This document shows positions 1 to 12,000 of a DNA stretch of 64,000 nt, one piece after another. The DNA is from G963668655 sp963668655. Its GTDB lineage: Bacteria; Myxococcota_A; SURF-8. The number at the start of each line of letters is the position of its first letter. Position 1 is the first letter of the stretch. Position numbers and translations under genes: made by a program. The notes below the pieces were generated by a model. The model made no database searches. It had not been told where the DNA came from and saw only the letters and a list, made by a program, of their open reading frames with translations. The stretch lies in NCBI GenBank assembly GCA_963668655.2, contig CAXXPQ010000004.1:1090122-1154121 (forward strand), given 5' to 3'.

Positions 1-3000
1 TCCTACGAGTTGATCGCCGGCCTGGACGGATTCTCCAGTTCCCTCAGTCCCGTGACGGTGGAAGACGATGAAATGATTCTGAATTCCATCCGCCTGGTTT
101 CCTCCATGGGCGCGGTGCGCATTGCGGACGGCGCAGAGTTCTCCAGCGACCGGGAAGTGAGCGTCCTTTTACGCGCCTCCGGACCGATCAAGTCCTGGAC
201 GCTTTCGGAAGACGCCGATTTCGCGGACGGAACCACCATCAGCGGAGAGATCCCGGACACCACCGAAACGCTGTTCGTGGAAGAGACGTTCACGCTTTCG
301 GAAGGAGACGGAGAAAAGATCGTTTTCGGCCGCTACGAAACCTTCGCCGGAGCGGAATCCGACATCGCCAGCGACGGCATCGTTCTGGATACCACTCCTC
401 CGGCCAACACGGCGGTGATTATCGCCGGAAACGCGACCTACGCCACGGACGCCGTGGTGGAATTGACCTTCCAGGCGGGCGACCTGCTTTCCGGCGTGAA
501 GGGCATGCGCGTGAGCACGGACGGTCTGCTGGACGAAGAAACGGTGGTGGACTTCGCGCTGAACCAGACGGTCACCCTGCCCATTCCGGATACCGGAGAC
601 GGCGTGGAACTGTCCGTCCGGGCGTCGTTCATCGACGGCGCGGGAAACGAGTCCGATCCCGTAAAAGACACGATTCTTTTCGACAACACCCCGCCCGCAG
701 TCGGAACCCAGGCCGTACGGATCAACGGCGGTGACGCGGCCACGCCCGAGGCAGCGGTGACCCTGGAGTTCGACATCACGGGCGCTTCCCACATGATGCT
801 TTCCAACGATTCCGGACTGGGCGGCGCGTCGTGGATGCCGTTCGCCTCCACGTTCGCGGGCTGGCGACTGGCCGAGCCCGAGATGGACGGCAATAAAACC
901 GTCTACGCTCGCTTCCGCGACGAGGCGGGCAACGAAACGGATACTCTCGAAGATTCCATCGCCATCGACAGTACGGGCATCCTGGCGGGCACGCTGGCGC
1001 TGGTTCCCGCCGACACGCCCAATCCCTTCCAGAACGTGGAATTCGCCCTGGACGGCCAGAAAGTGGGCGACGGCTTCGGCTCGGTCAGTCTGGACCTGGA
1101 AGACGGATCCTTCGAACTCGGCGATATTCCTTACGGAACCTACGGCGGGCTGCGGGTGACCAAGGCGGATTTCGCCGCCGCCCAGACCGGCGCGCTAGTG
1201 GTGAAGCCCGGCGAAACCCGACCCGTCGGCGAACTGACGCTCTCTTCGCTGTACGGACGGACCACGGGCCGGTTGGCCGTGATTCCCTCGAACACGCCGG
1301 ACGCCTTCGACGGCGTTGCGTTCACGCTGGACGGACAGGCCGTGGGAGCGGAAAACGTGACGGTGGAAGAAAACGGTGCGTTCGTGCTTTCCCGCCTGGC
1401 CGTGGGCGTCTATGCCACGTTGAAAGCGTCCAAGAACGGTTTCTCCGCCGGAACGAACGGCATGATCCAGATAACGGCGGGCGCTCCCGCCGATGCCGGA
1501 ACCCTGACCCTGTCCAGCCTGACCAGTTCCGTCACGGGATCGCTGGCCGTCGTCCCGGCAAGCACCCCGGAGCCTTTCGCGAACGTTTCCTTCCGGCTGA
1601 ACGGGCAGGCCGTCCCGGCCGAGCGCGTCACCATCGAGGAAAACGGCGATTTTTCCATCGCGGACGTACCCGTGGGGATTTATTCCGGCCTGACGGCCCT
1701 GAAGCCCGACTTCCATTCGGCCCGCAGCGAAGCCCTTTCCGTGGAAGCCGCAGGCCCCGCCGTGGCCGGGGAACTGACGCTGATCGATACGGTGGGCGCC
1801 ATCTCGGGAACAGTGGCGGTGGTTCCGGCGGACACGCCGGACGCCCTTCTGGGCCTGAGTTTCTCCCTGGACGGCGAACTGGTGGAAAACGCGAACCTGG
1901 ACACCGAAACGGGAGCCTTCCTGATCGAAAACCTGCCCACGGGCGCGTACGGCAGCCTGATCGTCTCCAAGGCGAACTTCAGTTCCGGCCAGGCGCTTTC
2001 CATCCTGGTCAATCCCGGCGTGACACACGACGCAGGCACGCTCACGCTCACCGACAAGTTCGGCGGCGTGACCGGAACGCTGGTGATCGAAAACGACGCC
2101 GACCCCACGGACGTGGAACTGCTGGTGGGCGGCGCGGCCGCTCCCCAGGCGGTGATTCAGGAAAACGGCCACTTCACGATTCCCGGTCTGGCCGTGGGCG
2201 CCTATCCTTACGTGGCGGCCCGAAAGAGCGGCTATTCGGAGGGACGTTCGGAGTACTTCGCCGTGGAACCGGGTCGAAACGCGGACATCGGCATCATCCG
2301 CCTGGACCGCGCGCGCGGCGCCATCGAGGGATGGGCCAAACTGGTGGGACGCAGCGATCACGCCGGAATCCTGGTGCGCCTGTCCGGAACCAGCCATACC
2401 GGCGTCACCGACGCCACCGGCTATTTCTACATGGGCGACATCGTTGTCGGCACCTACGAACTGGTCGCTTCCAAGGACGGCTTCGTGCAGCGCACGTTGG
2501 GCGGCGCGGGCGTGGAGGAAGATCAGGTCACCACCCTGAACGCCGTGGACAATCCCCTGCTACTCTCTCCGCAGGAAGGCGATTTCCGGATCGAGGGCGG
2601 CGCGGCCTATACGAATCAGACCGTGGTGACGCTGGAACTGGAATACGAGGAAGCAGCGGCGGTGCGCGTGTCCGAGGACGACGATTTCTTCAACGATCCC
2701 GGCATCCTGGATCCGCCGTTCGTCGATCTTTCCACCCTGGTGGATGAAGGCGTGGTCACGCTGGACGGCGACGTCATCCTGTACACGTACGAGTTCGCGG
2801 AGGATCCGGGAGAGGCGACCATCGTGGACGGCCAGAAAACCATTTACGTCCAGTTCCAGGACGTGTACGGGCAGTCCTCGGAAACCTTCTCCGGCTCCAT
2901 CATTCTGGATCGCCTGCCCCCCGAACTGATCGAACCGCCCCTGACCATCAACGGCGGCGACGCTTATACCAACAACCCCTCGGGGCTCGTCAGCCTGGGA

Positions 3001-6000
3001 TTTTCCGTCTACGACGAAAACGGCGTGGAGTTCGTCTATCTCTCCCGGGACGACGCCACCTACCAGCCGCGCTCCTATGTCCCCGCCGTGAGTTATCCCC
3101 TTTCCGCCCCGGAAACCGACGGGCAAAAGCACGTGTACGTCTATTTCGTGGACGTGGCGGGCAACCGCACCGAAACCGTTCACGAAACCATCGTGCTGGA
3201 CACCGAGGATCCGGAATTCGTCTCCTTCGCCATCGAGGCCGAAACCACGGACGGTTCGACCAAATACACCACCTCGCCGTCGGTGACCCTGCGGATCGAA
3301 GCCGTGGGGGCCAGCCAGATGATGGTCAGCAACTATCCCTCCTTCGTGGGTTCGAGCTGGGAACCGTATGCGACGAGCCGCGTCTGGTCGCTTCCGGTGC
3401 AGGAAACCGAGCATCTCGTCACCATCAAGTTCCGCGACGAAGCGGGCAATCTTCTGGGAGCGGACGCCTCCATCAACGATTCTATCGTTCTGGACACCAC
3501 CGCGCCTCCCGCGCCGGAATTTCTGCTTGCCGGAAGCGGCGTCTTCCAGCAATACAGCCGCCGCCGGGACATCCAGCTGGAATTCCAGAACGCTCCGGCC
3601 GGCGTCAAGGCGCAGGTGGCGGACGACCTGTCCTTCCCGTCTCCCGCCTTCGATCTTCCGGTGGGCGGCGTGGTGGACCACGACCTGGACGATTATGACG
3701 GCCTGCAACTGGTGGTTTCCCGTTACCTGGACGTGGCCGGAAACGCCTCCGCTCCCGTGCAGAAACCCATCACCCTGGACCGCGTGGCCCCATACGGCGA
3801 GCAGATCGCCGTCTCGGAAGGCTCGGTGGTGAACGATCCCACCGTCACGCTCCTGCTTTCCGCCATCGGCGCGACGGAAATGGCCGTCCATGAAAGCGCG
3901 GACTGCGCCGGAAGCGACTGGGAACCCTATCGCACGGCGAAATCCGTCACCGCCGTCGGAGGCGACGGCGTAAAGACCTTCAGCGTGAAGTTCCGCGACA
4001 GCGCCCGGAACGAGTCGGGCTGCGCCGCCGTCTCGTTCTCGCTGGACGAAACCGATCCGCAGGTTTCGCTTCGCATCAACGAAGGCGACGCCTATTCCCA
4101 AAGCCGAGGCGTCACGCTCTCGGTGGACGCCTCCGACAGCGATGCGGGAACCTGGGGCGGCATCGAGGCCATGCGCGTCACCAACAGCGCGCCCTTCACC
4201 GACGAAAGCTGGGAGCCTCTTCAGAATTCCAAAAGCTGGATGCTCTCCCTGGGATCCGGAGAGAAATCCGTCTGGGTGCAGGTCCGGGACCGCTCCGGCC
4301 GCATCGCCCAGGCCCAGGACGATATCATCCTGGACACGGAAGCGCCCAGCGTCTCCGTGTCCATCACGGACGACGACGGCTACACCCAGAGCCGAACCGT
4401 TTCATTGACCATCACCGCCTCGGACGACATCGCCGAAGCTGCGGAACTGGCGTATTACATTTCCAATTCGCCCACCTTCCCGGCGGCTCAAGGCCAGCCG
4501 TTCGCCTACGTCGATGGCGGCGTGACACGGGACTGGGATCTTTCCGAGGGCGACGGCTTGAAGAACGTCTACGTGCGCATGGTGGACCTGGCCGGAAACA
4601 TCACGGAAGCCTGGGACAGCACCATTCTGGACGTGTCGGGCCCGGCGGGCTCGAACGCCTACGTCCAGGAAGGCGAATACCTGAACGATCCGGCCTGCAC
4701 GCTGGTGGCCTATTCCTCCGGCGCGGACGAGATGCGCATCGAAGGCGACGTGACGGACACCAGTTCCACCTTCCGCTGGATCGCGCTGGCCGGCTCCACC
4801 CCCCTCGTGCTGAACGACGTCGATCAGGGCGCCTGCCGGGACACGGGCGACTGCACCGTGCGGGTCACGTTCCGCGACAACGCGGGCCACACCGACGGTC
4901 CCGTGACGATCGCCCTGGTGCTGGACACGGACCTTCCCACCGGAACGCTGACCATCAACGACGGCGACACGCACACGGATTCCCCGGCGGTGACGCTCTC
5001 CCTCGACGTTGCGGACGCCACCACGGAAGTCGCTTCCATGCGCATCAACAACGTCAACGATTTCGCCGGCCGGAACTGGGAGGTCTTCGTATCCTCCCGC
5101 GCCTGGGTGCTGCCCTCGAACAACGACAGCCATGCGGTCTACGCCCAGATCCGAGACGCGGCGGGCAATGTCCGGCTGTTGACGGACGGCATCATCCTGG
5201 ACGACCAGCCACCCGCCCTGACGGCGTTTTCCATCGAGAACGACGCGGCCTACACCGCTACGCGGGATGTATCGATCTTCGTCAACGCCGGCGACGCGGG
5301 CAGCGCGGTGACGGATCTCACGGTCAAGCTCTCCAACGATCCTTCCTTCAACGGCGCGGTGTCCTACGTCATGACCGGAGCCGGTCTGACCGTGGATCCC
5401 TGGACGCTGAGCGAGGGCGACGGAACGAAAAACGTCTACCTGCGGATCGAGGACGAAGCCGGAAACCGCGTGGAAGCCACGGAATCCATATTCCTGGACA
5501 CGGAAACCCCCACCGTCTCGCTCCAGATTTTGGGCGACGACCCGCGCGCCCAGAACACCGCCACTCTCAATCTCTCGGCCAGCGCGGACACGCAATACAT
5601 GTGGATCCAGACCACGGACAGCATCGATTGCAGCGGCGAGATCGATACGCCGTACCAGTCCCAGATCACCGGTTGGCCGCTGGGGGACAGCAGCGGGACC
5701 ATTACCGTTTCCGCCTGCTTCAAGGATCGCGCGGGAAATGTCAGCCAGGCTTCCGATTCCGTGCTTCTGGACCTGGACAATCCCGGCGGCACGCTCTCCA
5801 TCAACGAAGGCGGCACCCTGACCGGCGAACGCGTAGTGACCCTGACCATCTCGAACCCCACGGACGCCACGACCCGGATCGAAAGCATGCGCGTGACCAA
5901 CTCGACCTTCGCGGGCGAACCCTTCGAGCCGTTCGCCTCCACCCGCACCTGGATTCTGTCCGCACTGAACGGAACGCGTACGGTGACGGTGGAACTGATG

Positions 6001-9000
6001 GATTCGGTCGGAAACACCACCTCCATTCAAGACGATATCGTTCTGGACACCAACGCCCCCGTCGGACTGAGTATCCGTATCGATCTGGGCGCATCCTACA
6101 CCCAGGACGCCGAAGTCTCGCTGGAGGTCAACGGATCCGACGCCTTGACCGAGAAGGCGAACCTGAGATACTACCTCTCCAATTCGCCGTCCTTCACCGA
6201 CGCGGTGGCGCAAAACTTCAATCCGGGCGCGGGCCCCACCACCACCGCCTGGACGCTGGAGGAAGGCAACGGCATGAAGACGGTGTATCTCGTGGTGGCG
6301 GACGAGGCGAACAACACCGCCCACGCCAGCGATTCCATCTTCCTGGATGCCGAGGATCCCTACGCCACGCTGACCATCGACGCCGACAGCCCCACCAACG
6401 ACCGCACCGTGGATCTGCTGTTCAGCGCCGCTTCCGACGTGGAACAGTTCGCCGTAGCCAACGGAGGCTCCATCGACTGCGAAACCGCGACCTACCAGGA
6501 ATACGATCCGGATTCCCCCGTACTGAGCAATCATGACCTGGGAGCCGTCAGCGGAAAAATCACCGTCTGGGGCTGCTTCAAGGACGCCTCCGGAAGGACC
6601 GTGGCCGTTTCCGACTCCATCCGGCTGGATCTGGACGCTCCCAACGACGCCACCGTGTCGATCCTGGGGAACGATCCCGCCAACACGCCGACGGTCAACC
6701 TGCATCTCACCGCGCCGGACGACGTGACGATGATGGCGGTGGGAGATGAAACCCTGAATTGCGACACGGCAACGTACGAAGCCTTCAATCCCTATCCCAC
6801 TCGGACCTTCGCGTCCGTAACGGGCCTGAAGCGCGTCCGGGTCTGCTTCCGGGACCAGGCGGGCAACCACGCCTGGGCTTCGGATACCGTCTACCTGGAC
6901 GTAACCCCCCCGGCGGGCGGCGTGTCGATCAACGAAACGGGACCGGTGAACGATCCGAACGTCCACCTGAAGCTCACGCCCGAACTTCCCGTGGACGGCA
7001 ACACCGTCTCTCACATCCGCGTGGTCAACCGGGCCGAACCGGTCTGCGACATCGGCACGGCCGGATGGGTGGCCTACGAGAACGATTCTCCGGCCTGGAC
7101 ACTGGACATCCCCGCGGGAGGCGACGGTCAGTCCTACGTCTCCGTCTGCTTCCGGGATCAGGCGGGAAACACCTCGTCCGCCACGGCCGCCATCCGCATC
7201 GACACCCTGCCTCCCAGCGGAACCGTCGCCCTGGACCGGGAATACTACAACGGCCCCGGCGACCCCGTCCCGGCCACACTTTCGCTGACCCGCAGTTCCT
7301 CCGAGGCTGCCTGGCGCTCGGTGGTCGTCAATACCACCGGCGTTGCGCCGGACTGCGCGGACGCGGCCCTGTCCTGGGAAGCCTATGCGGACACGAAGGC
7401 CGTGGTTCTGGACGCCGACGCCCTGGCGGAAACCGGCATCGTCAATTCCGTTTTCCTTTGCCTGAAGGACACGGCCGGGAACGTCAGTTCCGCACCGGCG
7501 ACCGACAGCGCCGTGGTGGACACCAACGCTCCGGAAGGCTCCGTGAACATCCTGGGCGACGATCCCACCAACGAGTCCACCGTCATCGTCCGCTTGCACG
7601 ACGCCTCCTCGGACACGATTCAGGTCGCCGTGACCAACGAGATCATCGACTGCGCGCTGGCGGAATACCAGACGTATACGGAAGGCATGATGTTCACCTG
7701 GACCCTGGCCGTGGTGCAGGGTTCGCGAACCGTAGCCGTCTGTTTCAAAGACCGCGCCGGAAACACCTTCGAGACCGGCGATTCGGTCGTGCTGGATACC
7801 GAGGCTCCCTATCCGGGAATTCTCACCGTCGGCGGCGGCCAGGATCTGATCGCCACGACCACCGTGGATGTGGATATCAGCGGCGGCAATGCCAATCTGG
7901 ACGTGATCCTGGTGGGCGATATCATCGTCGGAGACCAAGGCACCTACGCCTACGCGGACTTTCCGCTTTCGGACATCACGCTCACCCACGCCAACGGCCT
8001 GAACTCGGTCACGGCCTACTTCCAGGACGAAGCCGGAAATCGTTCCGTCGGATTTTCCGACGTGGTGCAGGTGGACACCCGGCGGCCGGAACTGGGCGAC
8101 ATCAAGATCAACGGCGCAACCTGGGAAATCGGCGACGCGCCCATTCCAGTGGACGACGCCGCCCTGGTGGTGGAAATCTTCCCCGCCGACGCGGACGCCG
8201 CCTACTTCGAAATCAGCGAGGATCTGATCGACCTGCTCAGTTGCGACCCGGGCGCGGACGGCTGCGCGGCCATCGCACCGAGCCGCGTGTTTTCCGTCAG
8301 TTCCACCCTCGGCGTAAAGATTCTGCATTTCCGCTTCTTCGACAAAGCCGGAAACGCCAGCCTGGACGCAGGCCAGTTTCAGGTGGAACTGGTTTCCCCC
8401 CAGGTGGTCCGGCCGGTTCCCGAAATGGAACGTATCTCGCCGCGTTCGATCATCGCCTTGCAGAGCGATGAATACCGCGTCATGGCCATCGGGACGAAGT
8501 TCGCCACCGATTCCGTGCTGCGCATCGGCGATTTCGAGCTTTCGGCCGCCTGCACCGGCATTCAGGGCGGCCCGGCGGGCGTGACCTGCACGGACGCGAA
8601 CCTGGAAGGCACCACCTGCGACGGCGACCCGAACTGCCGCAATTGCTGCCAGGTCACCATCAACACCAGTTCGCCCGCCTGGGCGCTGGTGCAAAACGCC
8701 GGATCCTACCTGGTGCGCGTGGTCACCCCGGAACCCGTGACGGGCACCGGCGTCAGTCTGGACACCGACTTCCTGTACGTGGTCGCGCCGCCCCCCGAGA
8801 TTCTGGACTTCACACGTCTGGACAATCCCTCCCCGACATGCACGGAAGGCGTCGTAGACGGATGCGACATTCCGGAACGCCATAAACGGTACCAGATGGG
8901 GCTCGACAATCCGCCTTCCGAATTCACCATGGTTATCTGGGGCCGCAAGCTGATGGGCAACGTCGATGTCCGCATCGAAAACGTTTTCGGCCGGGTCACC

Positions 9001-12000
9001 TACGTCGGCCCGGATCCGGACGCCCCCACCTGGGATCCGAACCGGCAGATCGCCGTCGCGGAGATTTCCGGGTTACACCTGCCCCCCAGCGAACCGCCGT
9101 TCGCGATCACGCTCATCAATCCCACGCCTGGCGGCGGCGAGGACAGCATGCCGTTCGGCTCCAACTATCTGGCCCGGGAGGCCGGCTCGAACGTGTCCTC
9201 CATCATTCGGGAAAACGACCTGGTGACCTACGAAATCGACCAATTCGCGGAATGGTTCGACAATCCGGCCAACAGCATCAACTCTCCCTTGCTTTTGGAA
9301 CTGAGTTCCGTATTCTGGCTGGGCAGCGGGGACCGCTCGCTCTCCTTCGGCGCCTGGGATCATCACGGCGACATGTTATACCAATTGCGCCCGGGACAGT
9401 TCGGCAGTGGAACGCCTCTCGGAATGGAGGCGTGGACCATCGGCATCCAGTCCCGGCCGGGTCGTTTCCAATACGACTTCGATCCGGGCTTCCGCACCCG
9501 GCCCACCGCCGTCTTCGGACACTCCGACACCGTCACCGTGGGCAACAGTCCCTCGCGGGTCGCCGTGGGATATCTGGGACACGAACTGACCGACGGCAAT
9601 CCCCAGATCGTCACGTCGAATGAGGATTCGTACACCATCACCGTGGCCTGGTCCTCGGACGCCGGTTTCTTCGGCTGGGATGTGGGCAACACGGACACCT
9701 ACAACGTACTGACACGCCCGATGGAAAGCGTCCTGGTGGATGTGAACCGGGACGGGCATCTGGATATCGCCACCTGTCATCGCTGGACCAGCAGCGAAGG
9801 CGCGCTGACCATCCTGATGAACAAAGGCGACGGAACGTTCGAAAACCAGGTGATCTACGAGGCGGGCAACGATGCCGAAAACATCGCCGCGGGCGACCTG
9901 AACAACGATTCCTTCCCGGATATCGTGCTCGCGGACCGCTCGGGGAACTGGATCTACACCCTGCTGAACAAGGGAGACGGCACCTTCCTGGACGCCGAGC
10001 GCGCCATCGCCAGTACGAGTCCCATGGGCGTGGAACTGGCCGACTTCGACCTGGACGGAAACCTGGATATCGTCGCCTCTTCCAACTCGCTGGACATGAT
10101 CCGAATCATCCCGGGATACGGAGACGGAACGTTCAGCACGGCCACGGCGTATCAGATCAGCGTCATCAACGAACCCCATGAACTGGCCGTGGACGACTTC
10201 AACGCGGACGGCATTCCGGATATCGTCGTGGTGGGCGATTATTACAACCAGGGCGACAACGACAACAACGCCGACGTGCTGATCGGAAAGGGAGATTTCG
10301 CCTTCGAAACGCCGGTGACGTATGATCTGCCCGAGCGCTCTACATCCCACAGCCCCAACGACGTGGACACCGGAGATCTGAACAACGACGGCTACCCGGA
10401 TATCGTTATCGGATACAGTTCTTACCAGTACATCACCATCCTGTGGAACAACGGGGACGGCTCCTTCACCATGCAGGAGCACGATACCGGCCACGGCGTA
10501 AACGGCGTCTGCCTGGCGGATCTCACGAACGAGGGACATCTGGACCTCGTTACAACGAGTTCCAATTACGGAGAATTCTACGTCCACGACAATCTCGGAG
10601 AGGGAACCTACTACGAACCCTTGACCACGCTGGACTCTAGCGAAATTTATCATCCCACGGATCCGCAACTGGCCGACCTGAATCGGGACGGGGAAGCGGA
10701 CCTGATCGCCGTACATGAAAACAAAAACTACGTGGAGGTTTTCCTGGGATCGGGCGGCGGTGCTTTCGGGGCAGGCGCCACATACGTCACCCACACGGGA
10801 TCGGCCTATTCCAGTCTTGCCTATCCCAATCATGTGGTGGTCTCCGATTTCGACGGAGACGGCGAGGCGGACGTGGCTGCAAGCAATTCCAGCAGCTACT
10901 ACCTGAACCCCAACGACGTGGCCGTGCTCTTCGGAAACGGAACGGGCGCGCTTACGGGCTTGACCCGCTACGGCACGGGAGCCAAACCGATGGACCTGGT
11001 GGCGGCCGACTTCAACGACGACGGCGCCCCGGACATCGCCACCGCCAACAACACCACCGACACCTTAAGCGTGCTGCTCAACAACGGAGACGGCACCTTC
11101 GCTGCGAAGGTGGACTATTCCTTCAGCAGCAACCCGCAGTACGAACACGAACCCACCAGCATTCACGCCGGCGACTTCAACGGCGACGGCGTTCTGGATC
11201 TCGTGGTGGGACACTGGATGTATCACGTCAGCGTCTTGCTGGGAGAGAAAGACGGGAACGGCGCGCCCACGGGAACCTTCGGAGCGTCCCAGTATATCCC
11301 CACGACCACGAACGGCGCGGGCGGCCTGCGCGTGGCGGACCTGAACCTGGACGGCGCGGACGACATCGTCAGCGGTACCCACAACGGACCCGCCAAGGTC
11401 CAGATCCTGTTGAACGACCGGAACGGCGATTTCACCTCCAACGCCGTGGATTCAAGCCAGTACGGTGAGGATCTGGCCCTGACCGATTTCGACGGCGACG
11501 GTTTCCCGGACATCCTGGTGACCGACGAAAACAACGGCTACGCCAACATCCTCATGGGACTCGGAGACGGAGACTTCCGCGACTACGTCCGCTATAAAAC
11601 CGGCAACGCCCCCCGGGGGTTGACGGCGGCGGACATCACCGGAGACGGCGTGGTGGACATGATCGTTGCAAATTCCACCGACAACACGTTCTCCATCTTC
11701 ACTCCTCCCGTTAACACCACCGCCATCCGGCAGGATCTGCGCTATTCCGAGGTGGATGAACTTCTGGCCACGAACCTGGACGTGGCGTCCGGAAATACAA
11801 AGGAATTCAGCGTTCATCAGGCCACCCAGGACATTCAGAACATGACGGTGGAACTGTATCTCACGTTCGAATCCCAACCTCTTTCCGGTGACGTGAAAAC
11901 CCGGCTGACGGCCCCGAACGGCGATTTCGTGGAACTGGGCACGCATGATGTTTCCGAAGTGACGGGCTGGCCGACGGACGATCCGACCGCCTGGCGGCTG

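Noticed and set aside
4402..8883. Long open frame on the minus strand opposite the giant gene
   Set aside because: Antisense reading of the Ig-like repeats, without ribosome-binding site or recognisable domain.
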